Source: Coccinella septempunctata
Taxonomy: Eukaryota > Arthropoda > Insecta > Coleoptera > Coccinellidae
Assembly: GCF_907165205.1 (NCBI RefSeq)
Contig: NC_058192.1
Coordinates: forward strand, 7,254,001 to 7,318,000
Direction: 5' to 3'
DNA length: 64,000 bases
Under the pieces are notes generated by a model that was not told where the DNA came from, made no database searches, and worked only from the letters and a program-made list of their open reading frames with translations. Positions 50,831 through 60,272 of this stretch are shown here, piece after piece. The first letter of the stretch is position 1, and the number at the start of each line of letters is the position of its first letter. The position numbers were made by a program, and so were the translations under genes.

Positions 50831-52180
50831 TTGCTCTTTCAGAATATGTATCATATTTAGATTTACGATAATTTTCCTGGAACATAAATTACTTTAAAAA
50901 TGAGCTTCGAAAAATTTCCAAAAAGTTGGGTTTAGTTAAAACTTCCTCAAGATCGAACTGTTATGCCGAGATGGATAAAATTCTCAGATTTATTATTAGA
51001 AGATTTGCTCTTCCAGAATATGTATCACCTTTAGATCAACGATAATTTTCCTGGAAGAAAAATTACTCTAAAGATGACCTTCGAAAAATTCCCAAAAAGT
51101 TGTGTTCAGTTAAAACTTCCTCAAGATCGAACTGTTATGCCGAGATGGATAAAGTTCTCAGATTTTTTACTAGATGAGTTGCTCTTCTAGAATATGTATC
51201 ACCTTCAGATCTACGATAATTTTCCTGTAAGAAAAAATACTCTAAAAATCACCTTCGAAAAATTCCCAAAAAGTTGGGTTCAGTTAAAACTTCTTCAAGA
51301 TCGAAGTGTTATGCCGAGATGGATAAAATTCTCAGATTTATTACTAGAAGAATTGCTCTTCCAGAATATGTATCACCTTCAGATCTACGATAATTTTTCT
51401 GTAAGAAAAATTACTCTAAAGATCACCTTCGAAAAATTCCCAAAAAGTTGGGTTCAGTTAAAACTTCTTCAAGATCGAAGTGTTAAGCTGCATTCACAAT
51501 CAATTCGCGGGCCGAAGTGCACTTCGGCACGAAATTTACCATTCGCAATAATCTTGGTACCAAATACTCAAATGAATCAAAAATGTAACTGATCAAAACA
51601 TAAGCATCAGCATCATCTATAGCCGGCACGAAATTCCTTGCCGAAGTGATAGTTTGCAACTTGCAAGAAATTTTGTCTTGAATTTCATTGTGAATGGTAA
51701 CAGAGAACGCCATCTGCTAAGCTTCCGTGCCGAAGTGCACTTCGGCCCGTGAATTGATTGTGAATGTAGCTTTATGCCGAGATGGATAAAATTCTCAGAT
51801 TTATTACTAGAAGAGTTGCTCTTCCAGAATATGTATCACCTTCAGATCTACGATAATTTTCCTGGAAGAAAAATTACTCTGAAGATGACCTTCGAAAAAT
51901 TCCCAAAAAGTTGGGTTTAGTTAAAACTTCCTCAAGATCGAAGGGTTATGCCGAGATGGATGAAATTCTCAGATTTATTACTAGAAGAGTTGTTCTTCCA
52001 GAATATGTATCACCTTCAGATCTACGATAATTTTCCTGGAAGAAAAATTACTCTAAAGATGACCTTCGAAAAATTCCCAAAAAGTTGGGTTCAGTTAAAA
52101 CTTCCTCAAGATCGAAGGGTTATGCCGAGATGGATGAAATTTTCAGATTCTTAACTAGAAGAGTTGCTCTTTCAGAATAG
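50831..52180 (-). repeat. Tandem array of a 174-bp repeat (inverted relative to 47172-48395)
   Basis: The landmark CCTTCGAAAAATTCCCAAAA occurs at about 50904, 51078, 51252, 51426, 51889 and 52063. The spacing is 174 except for one 463 step caused by an inserted MITE. The inverse complement carries GATACATATTCTGGAAGAGC, CTTCTAGTAATAAATCTGAG and TCCATCTCGGCATAAC, shared with 5331-5515. Open frames across it (for example 51194-51592) are tandem-repeat artefacts. Confidence 0.95.
51486..51771. mobile_element. 286-bp Harbinger-like MITE inserted in the 174-bp array
   Basis: Terminal inverted repeats of about 46 bases start AGCTGCATTCACAATCAATT on the left and, inverted, AGCTACATTCACAATCAATT on the right, with two mismatches overall. 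Each arm holds the 16-base perfect palindrome CCGAAGTGCACTTCGG. TTA flanks both sides (51483-51485, 51772-51774), matching the 3-bp target duplication of PIF/Harbinger elements. Removing the element and one TTA restores the 174-bp period exactly. Confidence 0.93.
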
Positions 52181-52221
52181 GTCGAAAATGGCAAGGACTC
52201 AGAACCCCCGAAAATGAACTA

Positions 52222-52300
52222 TTTTCTACTCTGTCTGAAAATCAGGATGTTCTATTACTGTCTTAGGATATGGAGTGCATAGAATTTGGTTTGAAGATGA
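52222..52300 (-). repeat. Fragment of the 494-bp satellite, inverted
   Basis: The reverse complement shows CTCCATATCCTAAGACAGTA, AACATCCTGATTTTCAGACA and AGAGTAGAAAA, matching the satellite monomer (for example 10215-10290). It lies just after the 174-bp array. Confidence 0.85.
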
Positions 52301-53173
52301 AGATAACAAAGTTTGTTTATGTTGGGTGGATTGCTAGTTATTATCTCTCATTATGTCTCATCTCCAAGGATGTGATATTCGAAGCTATACAGAGATAATT
52401 TGTGAATCTCAGAGAGTATCATTGTTAAATGAGTTTGGAGCTTCCAAAAACTATAACGGACCCCTAACTGGTCAACGTCTCCCTTAATATTCACTCAATA
52501 TCAATGGCGTTACTAAATGGGGCGGTCATGAAAAGGAGGAGGATACACGGGACATAAATATGACCCGAACAAAAGCGTAGAAAAAATTACACTAAATACA
52601 AAACGCCATGTCACTACCGGCAAACCCAGGCCATAAATCATAACCACCCCTTGGCGCAACGATGACAACTGCACTTTTTACGCACAATGACACCGGTATA
52701 AAGCGTCAGACTTGACTAAATCGCTCACGATAATACCAGTTCGAACTTGCGCCCCCTCACGCCTGCTAATGATGACGCCACGCGACCTAAGCGATGTCAA
52801 ATTGTTTCCGATTCACAGAATCGCAGGAACTGCTTGAGAGAATGGACCGTGGACTGAACTAATCGCTTGTCCGGTAGCATGACGCTGGGAATCGTAAAAA
52901 TATTTGCATCGTCCTTTTTGTTGGGGATGGTGCAGTTCGAGGGGTCGCTATGATTTGTGTTGATCTGATTAAATGTTTTGCTCGACGATGGGAAGTAATG
53001 TGAGAATGTATAGTAACCGTAATAAATCTGGGAAGAATGGGGAGAAATCGAAGTTGCTCTGCTTTTCCCACTGCTGGAATAGCAGCCATGACATCATTTC
53101 ATTAACGAAGCGTCGATGAGCTCGCTCGTTATTTGGTAGATATTTTGAGGTCTTCTGAACAAAACCGATTCTA
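52301..53173. other. Intergenic, no supported gene
   Basis: The stretch 52500-52830 is GC-richer than its surroundings and has no recognised frame. An open frame at 52859-53089 (minus) is unassigned. Confidence 0.4.
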
Positions 53174-54256
53174 CAAGGATATATTGAAAAATTCTTAGCC
53201 TACTATAGAACCAAACAAAATTTCAATGTCAAAATATTTTATTACTCAACATATTCTCCTCTTAATTATATGCATTTATTATTACAACGATCCTGCAACG
53301 TCTCTACACCTTTCTTTCTTCTCTCTGCAAACCAGACCTCCACAGTTTTTATTACCTCCTCGTTGAAAGAAAATTTACGACCTTTTAAACTTTGTTTCAG
53401 TTGAGGAAAGAGATGATAGTCGGAGGAAGCCAAATCTGATGAATAAGGGGGGTGTCCTAGTAATTCAGAATAATAATAAATTTTTGCATGACAACATGAG
53501 ATTTGTGTGCAGGGGAGTTATCCAGCAAAAACAAAATACCTTTGGATAGCTTTCCGCGTCTTTTCTCTTTAATTTTTTCCCGTAGAGTGGTCAGTAATGT
53601 CGAATAGTAATCTCCGGTTATTGTTCTACCCTTATCCAAAAAATCAATCATGATTACTCCATGGCAATCCCAAACAACTGAAGCAAGAACTTTTTCAGCA
53701 GATTTTTGGACACGAAACTTGGAAAACTAGAGTGTCGCCATTCTATCGATTGCTGCTTTGTTTCTGGATCGTAGAAATGTACCCAAGTCTCATCCATAGT
53801 AACAATTCGGTTGAGGAAGTCTACATCGTTTTCAAATCGAGCACAGATAGAACGCGATGTTTCTACCCTTGCACGCTTTTGGTCAATATTCAAACATTTG
53901 GGCATCCATTTTGCAGCAATTTTTCTCATGTCCAAATTGACGTGAACTATATGATGAACGCATTCGTATGAAATATTCAGTGCTTCAGATATCCGTTTTA
54001 GCCCAATTCGACGGTCTGATAAAATCATGTAATGAACTGCATCGATATTTTCGGGGACTGACACAAAACCTGGCCTTCCTGATCGTTCATCATCTTCAAC
54101 GGAAAATTTAGATCTTCTGAAGCTTGCAGTCCAATTTTTCACGGTCGTAGGTATACGAAGGACATTGATCACCAAGAGTATTAAGCATATCTTCGTAAAT
54201 CTGGTTACCACTTAACCCTTTTAAATACAGGTACTTGATGATGGCTCGATACTGTT
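53174..54256 (-). mobile_element. Mariner element, copy b (5' truncated)
   Basis: The left (3') terminus reads TA then CAAGGATATATTG and is followed by the same AT-rich tail as copy a. Similarity ends on the right at about 54256, near the codons for YRAIIKYLYLKG, so the 5' inverted repeat and start codon are lost. Confidence 0.85.
53320..54250 (-). pseudogene. Mariner transposase remnant, copy b
   Basis: The longest surviving frame (54211-53654) carries VKNWTASFRRSKF, DDERSGRPG, ISEALNISYECVHHIVHVNL, DMRKIAAKWMPKCLNIDQKR and MDETWVHFYDPETKQQS. A second frame continues with LDKGRTITGDYYSTLLTTLR and LLDNSPAHKSHV. Several frame breaks lie between 54211 and 53450. The QDN motif reads LDN. Confidence 0.85.
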
Positions 54257-54874
54257 TATTACCTACTGGAATCAATAGACCAATGAATTTATGAATTCGG
54301 CATTCGCAGTGTCTCTTTATCTTCAATGGCCGAAAATCTTCAATTTTCAATGACATTCTACTGAATTTTTCCAGGCTCCAAACACCCAGCGCGTTTCTTG
54401 TTCAAATAAAACCAAAAAAAGAAGGTAAATAGGTTTTGATACGAGGCGGCAAGTGAATTAGAGAGGAATGCGCTGGAAACAGTAGCAAAGTGGTCTCATT
54501 TGTTTGGCATCCAGCGAAATGATAGCCATACCGTGGACGATGTGTTCGATCGTGGGGTGTCCCATTAAAGTGGAACAACCTCGTTCCAAGATAACTGCCA
54601 AGTATCAATCTTGGGCAACGACGTCATTTGCATCGTTCTTGGAATCTTCGGACGGACAGAGGTCCATTTTTCTGCACTGAATTTTTCAGCGACTACCTTC
54701 AATTACCCGGTGGAATTATGGCCCTTTGTCCATTCACTAATGGGTCTGTATGACGAGGTGCATCGATCATTCGATCAAAGCACCATGACAGGTTAGAGCT
54801 ATCGTTTTATGGAGGTTTTTGGTTGATTGTTCATAATAATAAACTTTCGGCTGTTTTTTTTTTCTTATTTTGAA
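54257..54874. other. Intergenic, no supported gene
   Basis: Contains a 61-codon open frame at 54611-54796 with no recognised family. No element boundaries seen. Confidence 0.4.
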
Positions 54875-55090
54875 GCTAATGATTCAAGAATAAAGGAAAA
54901 AATGATGGATTGGGACAACACAAAAATTTTAATGACAGAACCAGACCATTATAAACGAAAAATTAAAGAGTCTACGTGTATTCTATTAGATCAGGATAAT
55001 AATTTGGCAAATTGTTCGGTAGGAATAGATCATATTTGGATCAATTTATTAAAGAAGGAACTGTCATCCGGTAATTTCAAAATTAAATGA
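54875..55090 (+). pseudogene. C-terminal tail of a Penelope-like retroelement protein (fragment)
   Basis: About 70 residues with DWDNTKILMTEPDHYKRKIK, ESTCILL and a final HIWINLL. This resembles the end of the GIY-YIG endonuclease region of Penelope-like elements (pattern NTKIL, E..Y..R...ES..I, W..LL). No reverse transcriptase is visible upstream, so it is a 5'-truncated copy. Assignment is by pattern memory and is supported by the hammerhead-like motif 100 bases downstream. Confidence 0.6.
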
Positions 55091-55188
55091 ATCAACGTTT
55101 CTGTGCAGTCTCTGTTTCTGTGTGTTGACAATTAATGTCAGACAAAAAGCGACAATTCCAGAAGATTTTCAAAAGTAGATTTTTTCGT

Positions 55189-55220
55189 CTGATGAAGGAG
55201 TCTGATATAGACTCCGAAAC
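55189..55220 (+). ncRNA. Hammerhead-ribozyme-like core in a Penelope-type 3' region
   Basis: CTGATGA at 55189-55195 and GAAAC at 55216-55220 are joined by a stem with GGAGTC pairing to GACTCC around a short loop. These are the two invariant strands of a hammerhead core. ACGT at 55219-55222 could pair with ACGT about 20 bases further on (near 55242) as a short stem III, ahead of a possible cleavage triplet. Hammerhead motifs are known in Penelope-like elements. One extra A between CTGATGA and the stem, and a poorly defined stem I, leave activity uncertain. Confidence 0.5.
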
Positions 55221-55288
55221 GTTACGAAGAATTATAGTTTACGTTATTTATTTTGAGTTCATTGTCAGGCAACAATTTTTTCTAGTTA

Positions 55289-55333
55289 ATTTGCTCCTGA
55301 CAAATTAGTGCAAGAATTCACGCAGGAGCAAAT
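55289..55333. repeat. 11-bp perfect inverted repeat (hairpin)
   Basis: ATTTGCTCCTG at 55289-55299 is mirrored by CAGGAGCAAAT at 55323-55333 with a 23-base loop. It lies downstream of the hammerhead-like core and may belong to the same retroelement end. Confidence 0.6.
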
Positions 55334-56528
55334 CGTTGATTTCATTTTTAATTGATTTTGTTTCAGAGATTGGAAGTGAAAGCCCTTAAAGGTTTGTGAA
55401 GAAAAAAAATAAAGGTCACAAAAATCAGTGATTTTGAATTATCTCCTCTCCTGGGCTTCAAATTATTTTCGTATTCATTACGAAAGTTTTAGAGTATAAC
55501 ATTTTCTACAAATTTTATTCGAAACAATTTTCTCTACTTTTAAATGTTTTTGAGATATATGGCAATGTATGTAAATTAGACTGGGTTTCTACATTGACCT
55601 TGGCCTTTCGCATGTGCGGCTAAGCTCCTCACCCTTATCGCCCTCTAACTAAAAAACTGTAAAATGTAGGTATGTATGTAAAATTGCTTCAGACAAAAGT
55701 TGTAAAGAATTTTGTTATCTGCAACTTTCATAATGAATACAGAAACGATTACAAGTACAAGAAGGATGTTGTAGTGAGAATTTTATGATACAGTTTCGAC
55801 TTTTGATTTATAGAGTATCTAAACCTGTTGAATGTCAATTCAATGTCTTTAGTAGCCGATTTTCATTTGACATTTCTCTCGCATCATTCGCATTAGAAAA
55901 AACTGAATGGCAGCTGAATCGGGCGGTAAAGGTCCCATGAAACCTGTGCTAGATGCAGCATTTTCATTACTAATATAGATTGTTTGTTAGCTGTCACCTC
56001 AGATCAGTGTCAGATCAGCCCTGATCGTCTATGACGTGCGTGAGGCCAAAACGTACGTCTGCCAATATTGACTCAAAATCCCGCCTTTCTTTTAATGAAG
56101 GTTATTTACGCAATAATGCTTCATACTGTGCCACCGTTGGTAGCACTGTTTGTTGGTTAACGGTCGGTTGCACATCGAGTTACGCGCGCACGTGACGCGT
56201 TGCGTCGCTCCTCTTTTGTTCGGCATAATTGCATTTCAATAAAGCCATCGCCTACTCCTCTCAAATTCTTTCGGGAAGGATTGATATATCAATATGTAAA
56301 TAGGACCGCTTGGGGTGCTGCGTGATGCTACAACCCCTTGATTCGGGAAGAATACAAGTGCAACCAATACAGGGTGAGTATGGAAAGCACTAACTTACTA
56401 ATACCAAATAATACTGATAACAAAACTGGATAATTTTTCAGTAAGCTATATGTTTGAAAGGAAACCACATTGAAACTTCTCATTTGAGGAGGCAAGTGGT
56501 GCTTGGCATGAGAATGCGAAGCAGAGTA
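55334..56528. other. Intergenic, no supported gene
   Basis: Includes a GC-rich spot with CpG-rich runs near 56160-56220 followed by AATAAA at about 56238. This could be part of an old LTR, but no paired LTR or TG...CA boundary was found. Confidence 0.35.
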
Positions 56529-56715
56529 TCATTCGGTCTTGATGTATTTTCCACTGACCCCATCTTTTTGGGACAACTTTCGACCGCGTAGGTCAGAAAG
56601 TGATACATATTCTGAAAGAGAAACTCTGCAACTGCAACTGCAAATACTGCAATCGTTCGGTCTTGACGATTCTTTAACTCTTGATACATATTCTGAAAGA
56701 GCAACCTCTTCTAAA
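56529..56715 (+). repeat. Scrambled fragments of the 175-bp repeat family
   Basis: TTCGGTCTTGATG, CTGACCCCATCTTTTTGGGA and GATACATATTCTGAAAGAG (twice) match the 175-bp unit but are rearranged and shortened. Confidence 0.75.
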
Positions 56716-56890
56716 AGTAAATTTTCGAGAAAATATACTCCCGAACTGAAACTGCCTTGCCTTTGAGCACAAGTGGGTTTCGAATAATGCAAGGAAATAA
56801 TTTTTTTATTTAATCTACAGTATATTGTACGAAAGCGCTGAAGGGCCACACACAAAAAATAATCCAAATGTTTAATTCCGACTTGCTAAG

Positions 56891-57310
56891 TCAGAATTCT
56901 GAGTAACAAGTCGTAATTCCGAATTGCAAGTCAGAATTCTGAGTTACAAGTCGGAATTCTGAGATACAAGTCGAAATTCTGAGATACAAGTCGGAATTCT
57001 GAGATACAAGTCGAAATTCTGAGATACAAGTCGAAATTCTGAGATACAAGGCGGAATTCCGACTTGCAAGTCGGAATTCTGAGTTACAAGTCGGAATTCT
57101 GAGATACAAGTCGAAATTCTGAGATACAAGTCGAAATTCTGAGATACAAGTCGGAATTTTGAGATACAAGTCGGAATTCTGAGATACAAGTCGGAATTCT
57201 GAGTTACGAGTCGGAATTCTGAGTTACAAGTCGGAATTGTGAGATACAAGTCGGAATTCTGAGTTACAAGTCGGAATTCTGAGATACAAGTCAGAATTCT
57301 CAGATACAAG
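56891..57310 (-). repeat. 20-bp minisatellite, about 21 copies (left arm)
   Basis: The unit is CAAGTCGGAATTCTGAGATA, with variants in which CGG becomes CGA or GATA becomes GTTA. Spacing is constant at 20. The long minus-strand open frames here are by-products of the repeat; 20 is not a multiple of 3, so they cycle frames. Confidence 0.97.
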
Positions 57311-57670
57311 ACAGTAGTAGGGCTAGAATTGGTCGAATGTTTTGTTGCATTCGATTGTTGCCGAATCATGTGAGCAAAATGCCCTCTGTAGAGCAGATTT
57401 GTCTCATTTAAGGCATGTATAGGCACATTAGGACCTTTAATCTACGCCTACCCTATCTCTTTTCTTTCAAAAGTTTTAACTTTAAGCTCACTGAGCTTCT
57501 GAGGGGTTCGTCGTAACCTACGGGTAATCAGGATAATATGATAATATATAATATATCTGTAGTATCCATATATGCTTGTAGGGTGACAATAAGTCGATCG
57601 CTTCTTCGTGTTTTGACACGATTTCCGAAGGCCTCTCGCGAGCACTTTATAAGGATTACTAAGGACTAAT

Positions 57671-57787
57671 GGCCAGTTTCATAATCAAACTCAGAGCTCC
57701 TTCAATTTTGAAGCTTTTCTTTGACCCCACCGAAACTGACACTAAACGAAACTTAAAGTGACTTTGAACTTGATTATGAAACGGGAT
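57671..57787. mobile_element. Small inverted-repeat MITE, about 117 bp, nested in the foldback-like element
   Basis: TTTCATAATCAA at 57677-57688 is perfectly mirrored by TTGATTATGAAA at 57770-57781, with weaker similarity outside and inside. It lies in the central spacer of the larger element, so it probably inserted later. Confidence 0.6.
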
Positions 57788-58061
57788 GTAGGAATTTCGA
57801 TAAAGTGCTCGAATCACTAAGCAGTGAGAAAAGTTTTGAAAAGTTCCCAGGAGCTTAATTCTCGGGAGTACAAAAATACTCCAAGTGCTTTCACAAGCAC
57901 TGAGCACGAATCTTTGAGGCAGCTCAGCTATGGTGCAACCGAAAAGAAAAATATCATTTCATTCATCCAAATTTCCTCCAAGAAGCCAAAAACACATTCA
58001 CGGATCAAATGCAAAAAAAACAAAAGTCATTAGACCTATTTTAGCCATCCTCCTGCCTTGC

Positions 58062-58196
58062 ATCTCAAAATTCCGACTTGTATCTCGGAATTCCGAATTG
58101 TATCTCAGAATTCCGACTTGTATCTCAGAATTCGGAGTTGCAAGTCAGAATTCTGACTTGAATGTCAGAATTCGGACATTCTATGCAAGTCGGAAT
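58062..58196 (+). repeat. 20-bp minisatellite, degenerate right arm
   Basis: About six or seven diverged copies of TCAGAATTCCGACTTGTATC, the inverse of the left-arm unit. Confidence 0.9.
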
Positions 58197-58254
58197 TGTG
58201 CTTACAATTAGAATTTTTTTTTTTGGTGTGGCACCTCAGCGCTTTCGTAATATT

Positions 58255-59104
58255 GAGACACGGAAAGTTCTAGTGGACCTGATTCATCCAGGGCCAAGTT
58301 TCTTCTGGCGAAAATCAGTTTTCCCGAATCACTCCACGCTTCATTAGGTCGCAAATGGACAATAACTTAATTAATGAACCCCCTAGGCCACAGATGACTG
58401 CCCCTCCACTGGGATCCTACCGTCTAATCGAACCCCATGAAGCGGAAAACTCCTTACCGAAAACTGACAGATCGTCCCATCCATCAATATCGATGATCTG
58501 TCGCCTATATTATCCACAGTCGAGCGTTTCCCTCGAGAGGGTGAAAACTGAAAGCACAGAAAAGTATGAGGCATGTAATGTTCTCGCGTACTCAATGGAC
58601 TGTGAGGAGCACAGAGAGAGAGTGTGATTCATGCCGGGCTTCTTCATTTGCAAGTCAGATGCGTGTTCTTGCTTTCTGTTTCTAGGGCCATCTCCGCTCA
58701 CTCCAGATGCCGGCAGTAAACATTGGTGCAAGAGTGCAGGAGATGGTACACTTCAGTTTTCTGAGGGTGCCTCTGCGATTTTTCCCCCTTTGTGTGCTTT
58801 GTATTTGACTATTATGGATGTTTTTGTACCTACTGATGCAGTTTTACTGGATTATGTGGGTGCTTTTGCGGAGTCAACCGATTCATTGAGAGAAAAATTC
58901 TTTCGTTGATGAAATTTCTCATTCATAACTCTGGATTTACTCATATTCGAAGAAACAATGGTTCAAATGTAGGAAATCGTTTCTCTTCGTCTGCATATCC
59001 TTCATAATTTTATCAGATACCTTTGATTTGAAAGTACGAGTAGATACAAGATATGGATGAAATTATGTTCAAAAACCTCGGGTTGTAGAGTTACTTTCAC
59101 TATG
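58255..59104. other. Intergenic, no supported gene
   Basis: Near-balanced base composition at 58350-58750. Overlapping open frames (58355-58627 plus, 58510-58731 minus, 58631-58909 plus) show no family I recognise. Confidence 0.4.
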
Positions 59105-60272
59105 CGAGGATGTATTGATATCTGGTTAGCCTAGACCAGTTCCATGCAAAAAAAATATTGCGTCACCATAGAAACGAACACTAACTCATAAGAAGTGTCA
59201 GTGTGAAGTTTGAGGTCAAAAAAGTAAACCAGAGTTACGCAATAAATTAAAAGAAAGAAAATGTCCACCGAAATTGTGAAAATCGAAAAATTGGAGTATC
59301 GTGCCATCATCAAGTACCTGTATTTAAAAAGGTTAAGAGGTGAGCAGATTCACGAAGATATGCTTTACCCTTGGTGATCAATGTCCTTCGTATGCGACGG
59401 TGAACAATTGGACTGCAAGCTTCAAAAGAGGTAAATTTTCCATTGAAGATGATGACCGATCGGGAAGGACAGTTTCTGTGTCAGTCCCCGAAAATATCGA
59501 TGAAGTTCATGATATGATTTTAGCAGAACGTCGAATTGGGCTAAAACGGATATCTGAAGCACTGAATATTTCATACGAACGCTTTCATCATAATATAATT
59601 CAGGTCAATTTGGACATGAGAAAAATTGCTGCAAAATGGATCCCCAAATGTTTGAATGTTGACCAAAAGCGTGCAAGGGCAGAAGCATCGCGTTCGATTT
59701 GTGCTCTATTTGAAAACGATGTAGACTTCAAAAACCGAATTGTTACTATAGATGAGTCTTGAGTACATTTCTACGATCCAGAAACAAAGCAACAATCGAT
59801 GGGATGGCGACACTTTGGTTTTCCAAGACCTATTCGACATTACTGATGACTCGACGGGAAAAATTAAAGATAAAAGACGCGGAAAGCTATCCAAGGGTTT
59901 TGATTTTGCAGGACAACGCCTCTGCACACAAATCTCATATTGCCATGCAAAAAATTCGTGATTTTGGGTTCGAATTACTAGAACACCCCTCTTATTCACC
60001 AGATTTTGCTCAAACCGACTATCATCTCTTTCCTCAACTGAAAAAAAGTTCAAAAGGTCGTAAATTTTCTTCCAACAAGGAGGTAATAAAAGCTGTGGAG
60101 GTCTGGTTTGCAGAACAAGAAGAAACTTTTGTTTGAACGGTCTAGAGACGTTGCAGCTTTGCTGTAATGAATGTATCCAATTAAGGGGAGAATATGTTGA
60201 GTAATAAAATATTTTGACATTGAAATTTTGTTTGGTTCTATAGTAGGCAAAGAATTTCATAATATATCCTCG
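59105..60272 (+). mobile_element. Mariner element, copy c
   Basis: The left end reads CGAGGATGTATTGATATCT and the right end, inverted, CGAGGATATATTATG. The right flank is TA; the left flank is TG, probably a mutated TA. At 1,168 bases it is shorter than copy a through an internal deletion. Confidence 0.88.
59261..60136 (+). pseudogene. Mariner transposase remnant, copy c
   Basis: ATG at 59261 opens MSTEIVKIEKLEYRAIIKYL. A frame break near 59365 follows QIHEDML. Then come VNNWTASFKRGKFSIEDDD, GLKRISEALNISYERFHH and DMRKIAAKWIPKCLNVDQKR. The DETW motif reads DES followed by a stop (TGG to TGA). The central block is deleted near 59825. The end keeps LQDNASAHKSHIAMQKI and TDYHLFPQLK. Confidence 0.88.

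Larger units (their letters stand above)
56823..58254. mobile_element. Foldback-like element with minisatellite arms
   Basis: Ends are inverted: ACGAAAGCGCTGAAGGGCCA on the left, and ACGAAAGCGCTGAGGTGCCA as the inverse of the right end. Just inside each end lies a tandem 20-bp repeat (56891-57310 left; 58062-58196 right) in opposite orientation. This end-plus-subrepeat design is that of foldback elements. No transposase frame exists in the 1.4 kb; target duplication not evident. Confidence 0.7.

Noticed and set aside
51194..51592. 132-aa plus-strand open frame with internal repeats
   Set aside because: It spans the 174-bp array; 174 is divisible by 3, so an open frame repeats automatically.
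55590..56345. Possible solo LTR with AATAAA
   Set aside because: No TG...CA boundaries, paired copy or target duplication could be found by eye.
56891..57310. CRISPR-like array
   Set aside because: Units are directly contiguous 20-mers with no unique spacers, in a eukaryotic genome.
56891..57426. 160-aa minus-strand frame with repeated SEFRLVSQNSD
   Set aside because: Translation of the 20-bp minisatellite; the repeat period rotates frames and nothing outside supports a gene.
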